From NCBI RefSeq assembly GCF_900142475.1, contig NZ_FRAY01000006.1, forward strand, positions 111,905 through 175,904: a stretch of 64,000 nucleotides of DNA. The letters are read 5' to 3'. Below, piece by piece: positions 24,282-32,039 of this stretch; position 1 is the stretch's first letter; every line of letters begins with the position of its first letter. Origin of the DNA: Fibrobacter sp. UWH4. Lineage in GTDB: Bacteria > Fibrobacterota > Fibrobacteria > Fibrobacterales > Fibrobacteraceae. The notes beneath the pieces were generated by a model. That model did not search any database. It saw only the letters and a list, made by a program, of their open reading frames with translations, and was not told the DNA's origin. A program made the translations under genes and the position numbers.

Positions 24282-25168
24282 TATTTAACCCTGGTAATGA
24301 TGAATGCGGCAATGGAGCGCAGGATCGTGGTATCGCACTTGAGGCCGTCCAAAGCCTTGAGCGATTCCTCGTACAGTTCATGCGCACGTTCGCGGGACTT
24401 TTCGAGGCCCACCAGCGCCGGGTACGTCGCCTTACCCTTTTCGATGTCGGAACCGGCATCCTTGCCCAGTTCCTCGGTCGTCGAAACGATATCCAGAATG
24501 TCGTCCACAATCTGGAACGCAAGGCCAATGGAACGACCGTAGTCGCGAACAATCTTGATGTCGCCTTCGCTTGCACCTGCAAGGCGCGCGCCCACTTCCA
24601 GGGAAGCCTCGATCAGGGCCGCCGTCTTGTGGTAATGGATGTAGTCGACAATTTCGAGATCGACCTTCTTGCCTTCGCACTCGATGTCGATCATTTCGCC
24701 ACCGATCATGCCGTAGGTACCCAGCAGATGTGCGAGGACTTCAATCGCCTTCGCGTTGCCGGTCTTGCCCATCAGCTCGAAAGCGAGAATGCAAAGGGCA
24801 TCGCCAGCCATGACGGCGGTGGCTTCGCCGAACTGCTTGTGGCTCGTGGGTTTCCCGCGCCTAAAGCCATCGTTGTCGATGCAGGGCAGGTCATCGTGAA
24901 TCAAGCTGAAGGTGTGGAGCATTTCGAGGGCGCTCATGGCGTAATCCACCGAATCGCCCTTTCCACCGAACATGTCAAACGCAGCGCGAACAAGTGCCGG
25001 ACGGAGTCTCTTTCCACCGGCGAACATCGAATAACGCATCGCCTCGTGGAGCCTTTCCGGACGGTCGGCGACGGGCGGCAAAAATTCATCAAACTTCTTT
25101 TCCGCTTCCTTCGAGATGCGGGAAAGGTAATCAAGGGCAGCAGATGCTTCTTTTTCAAGATTTTCCAT
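24281..25168 (-). CDS. ispA: Polyprenyl diphosphate synthase (farnesyl/geranylgeranyl type)
   Basis: 295 residues from the ATG at 25168, chosen because homology starts at MENLEKEASAALDYL and the upstream in-frame sequence looks non-coding. First aspartate-rich motif: DDLPCIDND, preceded by HTFSLIH; second: FQIVDDILDI; GKRLRPALV is the substrate-binding region. The enzyme extends isopentenyl diphosphate chains for quinone and cell-wall carrier lipids. It heads the operon ispA-dxs-methyltransferase-pyrF. The residues before the first DDxxD suggest a short-chain (C15-C20) product, which sequence alone cannot settle. Confidence 0.94.
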   Translation of the reverse strand: MENLEKEASAALDYLSRISKEAEKKFDEFLPPVADRPERLHEAMRYSMFAGGKRLRPALVRAAFDMFGGKGDSVDYAMSALEMLHTFSLIHDDLPCIDNDGFRRGKPTSHKQFGEATAVMAGDALCILAFELMGKTGNAKAIEVLAHLLGTYGMIGGEMIDIECEGKKVDLEIVDYIHYHKTAALIEASLEVGARLAGASEGDIKIVRDYGRSIGLAFQIVDDILDIVSTTEELGKDAGSDIEKGKATYPALVGLEKSRERAHELYEESLKALDGLKCDTTILRSIAAFIITRVK

Positions 25169-25391
25169 AAGCACAAAGATACTTAATTTCGGGCACCTAT
25201 ACAAGCCTTGACAAGCCGGAAACAATGCCTGAACCCCTCGATAACAGCCGTTTCTGCGTCCGCTTTTTGCAAGGGAATCAAAGCATTTCCAGGGCTGACG
25301 TCCCATTCTCGGGGCGCAAAAGCGATTCGACACAGTCCTCCTTGAGCAGGGTTCCTTTTGATTAATTTATTCACACAATTTTTCAGGGGGC
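25169..25391. other. Intergenic DNA upstream of ispA, no gene seen
   Basis: First part of a 600-bp stretch without genes. It must hold the promoter of the ispA operon on the minus strand, but I see no convincing -35/-10 pair. No RNA gene or strong hairpin is visible. Confidence 0.5.
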
Positions 25392-25559
25392 TTACATACT
25401 AAAAACGAATTTCAACCCAATTAGTATGTAAAAATGGGGGCAAAATTGCCCGAAAAGTGCAGTTTGGGAGCTTTTCAAGATAAAAAAATGCCAATTTTGA
25501 AGGTCAAAATCGTGAAAATTTACATACTAATCGGCCTTTTTCAAGTGTTTAGTATGTAA
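25392..25559. repeat. Element with two identically spaced TTACATACTAA inverted repeats
   Basis: TTACATACTAA at 25392-25402 pairs with TTAGTATGTAA at 25421-25431, and the same 11-mers recur at 25520-25530 and 25549-25559. Both pairs enclose exactly 18 bp, and the pairs are 128 bp apart. Between them lie the hairpins GGGCAA-AA-TTGCCC (25438-25451) and ATTTTGA-AGG-TCAAAAT (25493-25509). The outermost copies could be terminal inverted repeats of a 168-bp element, or the four sites could be operators or RNA stems. No protein is encoded. Confidence 0.75.
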
Positions 25560-25611
25560 GGTGGTCGCGCAAAGGGGCGTAACAAGCGCCAAAGGAGCAT
25601 ACCGGACACGC

Positions 25612-25639
25612 AAAAAGAAATCCCGGCACCAAAGCCGGG
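25612..25639 (-). terminator. Rho-independent terminator of the CBM lipoprotein operon
   Basis: The hairpin CCCGGC-ACCAAA-GCCGGG at 25622-25639 is followed on the minus strand by ATTTCTTTTT (25612-25621). It lies about 130 bases beyond the stop codon at 25768. The sequence between 25640 and 25767 shows no gene. Confidence 0.75.
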
Positions 25640-25767
25640 GGCCGGGAAAACAAAGCTAATCAAGATTGCCCCTATCGCGCCCTGCGGGCACTCGAGCGAC
25701 CGCAACTTACGGGCACTCCGAACACATAGACGAAAAATGCGATTCGGTCCGCAACATGCTCTACGGA

Positions 25768-27474
25768 CTAGAACAATGCGCCGTAAAGCGTCACGTCGTC
25801 GATGTAGAATTCAGTGCCGTCCTGCACGAAGATGTGGAACTGCTTGACATAACCCTTGATGGTGCTCCAGGTAGTGAAGCAGCTTTCGTCGGTGGCGCTA
25901 CCTACGCACAGTTCCGCAGGGTTCACGCTGATGCGCGTCCAGTCCTTCGAGAGCTTTATCCACTCGGTGGCTGCCTTCAGGTTCTTGGACGGATCGATGT
26001 AGTTTTCCAGCGAAAGGCGGATATTTCCGTCGCCCTTTGCATAGAATACAACAGAATCAATGGCGGCAAGATTCATGTAATGCACAAAGGACGTTCCCAC
26101 AAGCGCCCAGGCGTAGCCATCGTTGGCCAGCTTATATTTCGCGTGGAACACGTTGGACTTGCGGGTAGAATCGTACTCGACGCCGTCTTTCGCATACACT
26201 GCAGGCGTAATGGTCGTTCCCTTCTTCAGGGAATCGGTATTCACATACCAGCCGCTTGCACCGTCTTCAAAATCCTGGAGCACCTTTACGGGGCTCAAGA
26301 ACTCGGTGCTGTTCGGTTCGGCAAAGGCATTCCATTCGGCATAAAGGCCATTGGCGGAATCCGCCGTCACAAAGTAGATGCCGAGTTCATCGTTCGCAGG
26401 AACATTCGGAAGCACGTAGGCGCCCACGTTATTCGTCTTGACCAACAAATCGAGGCCATAGACGCCCACCCACACCGCGGTATCCACCGAACGGAGCGTT
26501 ACCTTGCTCGAAATCGAGGCGGTAGCCGAAAGGCGGACCGTATCGAGGCCGGCAAGTTCCTTGGCGCTATACACCTTGGAGAATGCAAAGCCATCCTTTA
26601 CGACCGTCAGACGGAAGTCACCCTTGGTAGGCCATTCCATATCGAAACGCCCCTGCTTATCGGCGCGGAGATCGGATTCAGCCATTGCATTTTGAACAAC
26701 ATAACTATCAACCATCGCACCGGCGGCGCGGAGTGCCACCGTCGCATAGGCCGCAGGAGAGCCATCTCCCATGAGCGCCAACACCTGCGGGAGCGGGGCG
26801 GCGGTATCCTTTTGCGCCGTATCCTTAGACGAGGTATCGCCAGGAATCACGCTACGGTAATCCTTCATCAGCGATTCACGCGGAGTCACGTAGACCGACT
26901 GTGATCCCAGATTCTGGGCGAAATTTTCACTTACGAAGTAGAGCACAAGGGAATCGTTCGCCGGCAACGCCGACAGCGCGAACCAGCCCGCCGCATCGGT
27001 CTTCACCAGCACATCGGTTCCGACAATGCCGACCCAGACAGAGGAATCCCCCTCGGGAATGTCGACAACGCCCGCCATCACGGCAGTCGCAGAAAGGTTC
27101 ACCGTATCGGGAGCCGTAGATTCGCCCACCACGGCAAATTCATCACGGGACAGTTCCTTGGAGTAAGCCACGCCGTCATGCAGCACCGTCAGGCGATACT
27201 TGCCCCCGGCAGGGATTTCCACCTTGAAGTTACCCTTTTCGTCGGCATAGGAATCGGCCACCACCAGCGCATTCTCTTCGACAGGCTGTTCGGCCCTGAA
27301 GTCCACCTTGCGGAGCGCCACCGTCGCGTAAGACGCGGGTTTACCGTCGACAAGCGCGATTCCGTTCGTGGTAATGCTACCCGGACCGCCAGCGACATCA
27401 TTGCTATTGTTACAGGCCACCAACCCCGCTACCGTGAGCGAGAGCAAAGGCAAAAGAGCGAGCGATTTTCTCAT
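25768..27474 (-). CDS. Surface lipoprotein with Ig-like/carboxypeptidase-regulatory repeats and CBM11-like domain
   Basis: 568 residues. Lipobox GLVAC (Cys21). Two similar halves of about 170 residues each contain a transthyretin/carboxypeptidase-regulatory-like domain (KPASYATVALRKVD with GNFKVEIPAGGKYRLTVLHDG; SPAAYATVALRAAG with GRFDMEWPTKGDFRLTVVKDG). The C-terminal 170 residues form a jelly-roll domain (VLQDFEDGASGWY, WTRISVNPAEL, FHIFVQDGTEFYIDDVTLYG) of the CBM11/CIA30 type that in other proteins binds beta-glucans. No catalytic domain is seen. It likely binds carbohydrate at the cell surface. It overlaps the TIGR02147-type gene by four bases (ATGA). Confidence 0.8.
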   Translation of the reverse strand: MRKSLALLPLLSLTVAGLVACNNSNDVAGGPGSITTNGIALVDGKPASYATVALRKVDFRAEQPVEENALVVADSYADEKGNFKVEIPAGGKYRLTVLHDGVAYSKELSRDEFAVVGESTAPDTVNLSATAVMAGVVDIPEGDSSVWVGIVGTDVLVKTDAAGWFALSALPANDSLVLYFVSENFAQNLGSQSVYVTPRESLMKDYRSVIPGDTSSKDTAQKDTAAPLPQVLALMGDGSPAAYATVALRAAGAMVDSYVVQNAMAESDLRADKQGRFDMEWPTKGDFRLTVVKDGFAFSKVYSAKELAGLDTVRLSATASISSKVTLRSVDTAVWVGVYGLDLLVKTNNVGAYVLPNVPANDELGIYFVTADSANGLYAEWNAFAEPNSTEFLSPVKVLQDFEDGASGWYVNTDSLKKGTTITPAVYAKDGVEYDSTRKSNVFHAKYKLANDGYAWALVGTSFVHYMNLAAIDSVVFYAKGDGNIRLSLENYIDPSKNLKAATEWIKLSKDWTRISVNPAELCVGSATDESCFTTWSTIKGYVKQFHIFVQDGTEFYIDDVTLYGALF

Positions 27475-28307
27475 TTTCCTTTCTCCTTCAGAGGTTTGGT
27501 GAACGCGAGCGGGAACATCTGGATGTTCAACTGGAACACAGTATCGTCATCCGTCCCTTCTTGGGATAAACGTAGTAAATCTTCACGGAAAGCGTTAATC
27601 TTTTCGCGCAAGAGCTGGATATCGTCCATGCAAAAAGTCATGGTGACCGTGCTGATATCCCTGAGGAACGGCTGATGCCTGTCGAGGGATTCATCGGCAA
27701 GGCGGATCGTCTCGTGCTGGAAGGCGCGCACGGCCTGGGAGCGCCAGTTTCCGCCGGTAGACACGAAGGTGTCGTTCACCTTCCAGTATCCGTCGCGGTC
27801 CATCGAAATCATGTTGAGGTCGGCCAGCAGCTTTACCGCGTCGCGGGCCTCCTTCTCGGTAATGTTCGGGGTGCAGCTTTCGGCGAGCCCCTGGTAATCA
27901 TCCTTGAACTTGCAGATGCCTATCACGGAACGGATGGCGTTGTAGTACCAGTGACGGTAGAACTCGAGTTCCTTCTTCTGCAGCAACTTGAGCGAGACGC
28001 CCTTGAGAGCCTGCATGCGCTCGTAGTGCTGGAGCGCGTCGGCATCGGTCTTGGCTCGGCCGAAATACACCATCTCGGCCCAATAGTCGGCTTCCTTGCC
28101 TTCGAGTTCGAAGAAGTCTGCGGCGGGCTGTATCAGACTCAGGGGCAAGTGGATCTTGCCCTGAGAAACGCGAAGGAGGTTGCCCGGATCGGCGCCCATC
28201 TTCATGGCCATGTAACGCCACGAAATGACAGTCTTGCGCTGCTTAAAATCCTCAAAAGCATCCCTCAACCACTCGCGATAGTCCGTGTATTCAAAAATCT
28301 TCTTCAT
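27471..28307 (-). CDS. TIGR02147 family protein (Fibrobacter-type putative regulator)
   Basis: 278 residues with the family's hallmark start (IFEYTDYREWLRDAFEDFKQR) and ISWRYMAMKMGADPGNLLRVSQGK, an HTH-like segment. The middle has LLQKKELEFYRHWYYNAIR and the end TMTFCMDDIQLLREKINAFREDLLRL. The family is greatly expanded in Fibrobacter; its function is unproven, though helix-turn-helix character suggests transcriptional control. Its stop overlaps the start of the CBM-like lipoprotein gene by four bases, so the two are co-expressed and may form a regulator-target pair. Confidence 0.9.
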   Translation of the reverse strand: MKKIFEYTDYREWLRDAFEDFKQRKTVISWRYMAMKMGADPGNLLRVSQGKIHLPLSLIQPAADFFELEGKEADYWAEMVYFGRAKTDADALQHYERMQALKGVSLKLLQKKELEFYRHWYYNAIRSVIGICKFKDDYQGLAESCTPNITEKEARDAVKLLADLNMISMDRDGYWKVNDTFVSTGGNWRSQAVRAFQHETIRLADESLDRHQPFLRDISTVTMTFCMDDIQLLREKINAFREDLLRLSQEGTDDDTVFQLNIQMFPLAFTKPLKEKGK

Positions 28308-28353
28308 ACCAATAAAGATAAATCCTTGATACTCAAAATACTATGCAACGGCC

Positions 28354-28761
28354 CTAATCTCCGTTGTCGAACTTTACAACGATTTCGAGGTCGGCATCGC
28401 AGGTGGCCGACCACCTGCATTCCGGGGCATCCGCCATCGACAAATCCGCGCAAATTCCGCTAAAATCAAGGATTTCCGGTTTTTTCGCGTTACGGGAAAC
28501 GGTGACCTCGTAGTTCAGTTCGCCCGTCTGGGAGGCCTGCACCGGGGCTTCGCCCATCAAGCGCCCCGTGAGCAAGATCACACAGTTGTCCTTGCGGGGC
28601 ATCTGCGACTCGTCTTCGCCCTCGGCCAGGTTCCAGTGTATCTGGACCGGCTTGAAGTCTACTTCAGGCTCCTTCTTGGCGCAGCCCGCGAGCAAAAAAG
28701 CAATTAACAAGAAAAAGGCAATCGTGAATCGGATTGCCACGTTCTTAATAAGATTTTTCAT
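28354..28761 (-). CDS. Small lipoprotein of unknown function
   Basis: 135 residues with a lipoprotein signal (FFLLIAFLLAGC, Cys27). The rest is a compact, probably beta-rich domain with Cys residues (DNCVILLTGR, GICADLS, CRWSATCDADL) that could form disulphides. I do not recognise a family. It lies 46 bases upstream of the TIGR02147 gene, so co-transcription is possible, and a heptamer array precedes it. Confidence 0.75.
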   Translation of the reverse strand: MKNLIKNVAIRFTIAFFLLIAFLLAGCAKKEPEVDFKPVQIHWNLAEGEDESQMPRKDNCVILLTGRLMGEAPVQASQTGELNYEVTVSRNAKKPEILDFSGICADLSMADAPECRWSATCDADLEIVVKFDNGD

Positions 28762-28767
28762 GATTTA

Positions 28768-28798
28768 GATTCCGAATTCTGAATTCCGAATTCCGAAC
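28768..28798. repeat. Short heptanucleotide array
   Basis: Four to five seven-base units (GATTCC, GAATTCT, GAATTCC, GAATTCC, GAACTTA) fill the 37 bases between the diguanylate cyclase stop and the start of the small lipoprotein gene. Confidence 0.75.
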
Positions 28799-30127
28799 TT
28801 ACCTGGTATGGCGGAAGGTCGCGCTCGTCACGCGGTTACGGCCGTTTTCCTTGGAGGCGTACAGGGCCTTGTCGGCGCGTTCGAACAGGCGCTTCGGGTC
28901 TTCGCCGGCAATCATCTCGGCAATACCGAAGGAGCAGGTAATCTTCTGCTGCTTGATCAGCTGCGTGTTCTCGATCGCCATGCGGAGCTTTTCGGCAAGG
29001 AACTGGGCATTCTGGATCGGCGTGTCGCCGCAGAGGATCACGAATTCTTCGCCGCCCCAACGCACAAGCGCATCGGTATTGCGGATCTTGCTCTGGATAA
29101 GCTTCGCGAGGTTCACCAGGACTTCGTCGCCCACCATGTGACCGTAAGTATCGTTCACGTGCTTGAAGTGGTCGATATCCAGGATCACGAAGGACACGGG
29201 GCTGTCGTTCTTTTGCAGATTTTCCTGTTCGCGCATGAGCACGCTGCTGAAGCCGGCACGGTTCAGGCAGCCCGTCAGCGGGTCTTCCTTGCTGGACTTT
29301 TCGTATTCGCTCTTCTCGATCTCGAGGGCGCGCAGGTTCTTTTCAAGCTCTTCGCGTTTCTTCTTGTTGGCCGCGCGTTCGCGACTGTAGTCAAAGAAGC
29401 GGATCACAAGGATAACAAAGAAGGTAATGAACCAGAGGGCGACCAACGCCGTCGCAAGCTCTTCCTTCTCGATCTTCTTGCCCTTGAAGCAGAGGCCCTT
29501 GATTTCGAGCGTCCCGTACCCGAGCGGAGCATTCGTGCCCGTTTGGATCTCGATCAGGGGGATATTCGAGAGGTCAACCCTCGCCTTGTGAACGTTGATC
29601 TCGTTCTGGGCTACCCACCAGCCCGCCACGCGGAATTCCTGCGGCACAAATACAGCCGGATAGGTTTCTTCGAGCGGGTAGAATTCAATTTCGTTGAACT
29701 TGAGCGAGGTTTCGTCCCCCGGACGGGAGAACGTGCTGTCGTACCCGCGCATGTAGAGACGGACCGTACCTTCGCCACGGGGCTTCACCCACACGAAAAT
29801 ACTGTCGAAACGGGAAAGGTCCTTGCCGCGCGTCTTGCCGTCGCCCAGGAAAATCTTCACGCCCACATACGGGTAGGCATAGCCTTCCTTGAGTTCGTAG
29901 TCCACGATAATGGAGGAATCGGTACGGGAAAGTTTCACGGCCGAGGCGCCGCCATCCGCAGAGTCCGTCTCTGCCATCAAATAAGGATAGTCGTGCAGGT
30001 ACAGAGGCTCAATCACATCAAGCCCATTCTGATACGCGAAAAGCGCGATGACCGTCACGGCCAAAAGCACGAAAATCAGGATGTTCATCCTGAACAGCAC
30101 ATAAATCTTTTCAAATATCCTAGACAT
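28799..30127 (-). CDS. Membrane diguanylate cyclase (GGDEF)
   Basis: 442 residues from the ATG at 30127; a longer frame begins 15 codons earlier. A first helix (ILIFVLLAVTVIALFAY) and a second (LVALWFITFFVILVIRFF) flank a periplasmic domain of about 200 residues that looks like a beta-sandwich (possibly carbohydrate-binding: FDSIFVWVKPRGEGTVRLYM). A coiled coil (KKREELEKNLRALEIEKSEYE) leads to the GGDEF domain with DPLTGCLNR and the active site RWGGEEF. It should make cyclic di-GMP in response to an external signal. No RxxD inhibitory site was clearly identified. Confidence 0.93.
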   Translation of the reverse strand: MSRIFEKIYVLFRMNILIFVLLAVTVIALFAYQNGLDVIEPLYLHDYPYLMAETDSADGGASAVKLSRTDSSIIVDYELKEGYAYPYVGVKIFLGDGKTRGKDLSRFDSIFVWVKPRGEGTVRLYMRGYDSTFSRPGDETSLKFNEIEFYPLEETYPAVFVPQEFRVAGWWVAQNEINVHKARVDLSNIPLIEIQTGTNAPLGYGTLEIKGLCFKGKKIEKEELATALVALWFITFFVILVIRFFDYSRERAANKKKREELEKNLRALEIEKSEYEKSSKEDPLTGCLNRAGFSSVLMREQENLQKNDSPVSFVILDIDHFKHVNDTYGHMVGDEVLVNLAKLIQSKIRNTDALVRWGGEEFVILCGDTPIQNAQFLAEKLRMAIENTQLIKQQKITCSFGIAEMIAGEDPKRLFERADKALYASKENGRNRVTSATFRHTR

Positions 30128-30162
30128 AGACGAAATCCAGCGTAAATCTAGTTTTAAATATA

Positions 30163-30209
30163 TAAAAAACAAAAAAAAGGCAACTGTTTTTTCATAAAAC
30201 AGAGTGCCT
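30163..30209 (-). terminator. Rho-independent terminator after the CE2 esterase gene
   Basis: Minus-strand hairpin AGGCA-CTCTGTTTT-ATGA-AAAACAG-TTGCCT (30178-30209) followed by a long T-rich tract (30163-30177). A second small hairpin, CCCCGAAAACGGGG, lies at about 30225-30242. Both sit between the esterase gene and the diguanylate cyclase gene. Confidence 0.8.
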
Positions 30210-30251
30210 CTTTGCAGATTTACGTGATAAAGCCCCCGTTTTCGGGGATAA

Positions 30252-31352
30252 CTAGCGAGAAAGCCAGCGGCCCAGACGCCCGACCAGCGAACGGATCGCC
30301 TTCGCCATGTCTTCGTGGGAATGGATATCCGGATGTCCGAGCAGCGCCACGTTGGCCGTCTGGAGCGTCATGAATTCCAGATCGCGCTTACCCGCGGCCA
30401 CTTCGACGTCGTAAATGGACTTTACCGTAGGAGTCAAGTCGTCGTTGGGCCATACCTTGGTAGACAACAGCAGGAACTTTACGCCCGGATGAGCCTTGCG
30501 GAGCTTTTCAAGCAGCCCCGCATAGGCCTTCTTGAAGGCGCCCTTGTCGGCATAGGGCGGGTTTCCCTGAAAATCGTTGATCCCGATAAAGATAACGATA
30601 ACCTGGGGATGGAACGAATCGAAATCATAACGCAGCGACGCATCGGCCAGGCCATTCGCAAGGTCCCCCGGAGCCTCGCCCGGGACCGTATACTCGTAAA
30701 GGCGCGGCACAGGCCACTCGGGCACGATGTTGTCGTAGTTGCGCACGAGACCGCGACCGCTAAAGGCGTTCACCTGGAAATCAGCCTTGAAGCCGTCGGC
30801 AATCAGGAAAGCGTAACTCCTGGACGCGTTCGTCTTTTCGAACACCAGCGATTCATCTTCACCGTTCCGGCCTTCGTTTCCGAAGCCGACCGTAAACGAG
30901 TCACCGATAAATTCGATGCGCCGATTGCTCTGTTTGGGCGGAGCGGCAAACTTGCCCGCCTTGTCGGTAGAGACCTTGTAAAGGCGCACGCCACCGGGAT
31001 TGCTCTCGCTAATCTTGATCAGACGGTAACGATGCACAGAGCCGTCCCCCGAAGTTTTTACTTTGTTCACAGAGCGTGAATTTGTCGTAAGTACCGCAAT
31101 CTGCCTGCCGTCTTCGTCTACGCGGAAGCGCGCCTCGCCTTCCAGCTCGAATTCCAGCGACTTGGCCTGTGCATTGAACTGCACCATGGCTGCCGGGGCA
31201 CTCGTGCGGCTGAATTCCTTGCCGTGTTCCCAGCGACCGCTAAACAACAGATTTTCGGAAAACTTGTCCACAGAGACCTCCGCTCCAAAAGAAAAAACGG
31301 ACAGCAGGGCGATACCTGCCAAAGACGATTTGACCCTATTCAAACAACGCAT
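30252..31352 (-). CDS. CE2-type acetyl esterase (jelly roll plus SGNH hydrolase)
   Basis: 366 residues: signal peptide (LAGIALLSVFSFGAE), an N-terminal beta-sandwich (residues 30-135) and an SGNH hydrolase domain. Block I is FIGDSFTVGFGNEG with nucleophile Ser152; SGRGLVRNYD supplies the Gly block, IFIGINDFQG the Asn block, and GHPDIHSHEDMA the catalytic His340. This two-domain form is typical of carbohydrate esterase family 2, which removes acetyl groups from xylan and other hemicelluloses; F. succinogenes has a studied member. Secreted; probably supports plant cell-wall breakdown. Confidence 0.88.
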   Translation of the reverse strand: MRCLNRVKSSLAGIALLSVFSFGAEVSVDKFSENLLFSGRWEHGKEFSRTSAPAAMVQFNAQAKSLEFELEGEARFRVDEDGRQIAVLTTNSRSVNKVKTSGDGSVHRYRLIKISESNPGGVRLYKVSTDKAGKFAAPPKQSNRRIEFIGDSFTVGFGNEGRNGEDESLVFEKTNASRSYAFLIADGFKADFQVNAFSGRGLVRNYDNIVPEWPVPRLYEYTVPGEAPGDLANGLADASLRYDFDSFHPQVIVIFIGINDFQGNPPYADKGAFKKAYAGLLEKLRKAHPGVKFLLLSTKVWPNDDLTPTVKSIYDVEVAAGKRDLEFMTLQTANVALLGHPDIHSHEDMAKAIRSLVGRLGRWLSR

Positions 31353-31367
31353 GGGGGAATAGTAGTA

Positions 31368-31526
31368 AATTCAGAATTCGGATTTCGGAATTCGGAATTC
31401 AGAATTCGGAATTCAGAGTTGATTGTCGCTAGAACGGAACGCAGATGAATTCGGATTTCAGATTTCGGATTTCAGAATTGATTGTTCCTGGAATGGAACA
31501 TACTTTAATTCGGATTTCAGATTTAG
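31368..31526. repeat. Large heptanucleotide array with internal duplication
   Basis: About 160 bp of AATTCAG/AATTCGG/ATTTCGG/ATTTCAG units. Two copies of a longer module end in TTGATTGT, four variable bases and a GGAAC-like box (about 31419-31440 and 31479-31499), so heptamers and flanking sequence were duplicated together. It fills the gap between the divergent esterase and cytochrome genes. Confidence 0.85.
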
Positions 31527-31539
31527 CTAAATTGAATGC

Positions 31540-32013
31540 ATGCGTTTCAATCGGCAAATATGTTGGGGACTTTTCCTAGTGGCGGCATACGGGTTGCTGC
31601 TCGGAGTTTCCGCCTTTGCCGATAGCGATTCCACCGTGAAAGAAAAGCCAGCCCTCCAACCCGAACCGGGTTCACCGGGAGACACGCTCACCCGCGAAGA
31701 CGCCCGCATGGCCCTTCTCGTGTACAAGCTGCTCGACAAGGACGGGAAAATCAAGGGAGCAAACATCACGCGCGGCAAAGAGCTCTTCTACCAGAACTGC
31801 AGGCCCTGCCACGGAAGCGACGGAAAGCGCTTCAACTTCGCGCCCTACTACGAACCGCCCGCATTCATAGGACAGCGCGCCCGCGAGGAAATGCCCACCT
31901 TCTGGTACCAGATGAACTTCGGCGACAAGGAACGCAGCATGGCCGCCTACATCGACGAGCTGGAGCTGCAGGACCTTATCGACATCGCGGGATTTGCGCA
32001 GACGCTCCCGTAG
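31540..32013 (+). CDS. Secreted or membrane-tethered monohaem cytochrome c
   Basis: 157 residues with an N-terminal signal or anchor (LFLVAAYGLLLGVSAFA) and one haem-binding motif CRPCH (87-91) in the context RGKELFYQNCRPCHGSDGKR; Met118 or Met125 may be the axial ligand. The C-terminus LQDLIDIAGFAQTLP is a usual class I cytochrome c helix. The role is periplasmic electron transfer, but no redox partner is nearby. The TAG stop lies in the loop of a perfect 8-bp hairpin (32003-32021) that lacks a T tract. Confidence 0.88.
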   Translation: MRFNRQICWGLFLVAAYGLLLGVSAFADSDSTVKEKPALQPEPGSPGDTLTREDARMALLVYKLLDKDGKIKGANITRGKELFYQNCRPCHGSDGKRFNFAPYYEPPAFIGQRAREEMPTFWYQMNFGDKERSMAAYIDELELQDLIDIAGFAQTLP

Positions 32014-32039
32014 CGGGAGCGCACCGTAGCATTACCTGA

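Noticed and set aside
22431..24542. A 703-codon open frame antisense to dxs and ispA
   Set aside because: It is the complement of two well-identified genes, and its His/Arg/Val-rich product resembles no family. Strong codon bias in the real genes leaves long antisense frames open; the same holds for 34095-36404, 43346-46309, 38439-40682 and others.
25169..25767. An undetected gene or tRNA in the longest intergenic region
   Set aside because: Both strands show only short frames without start signals, and no cloverleaf or T-loop sequence was found.
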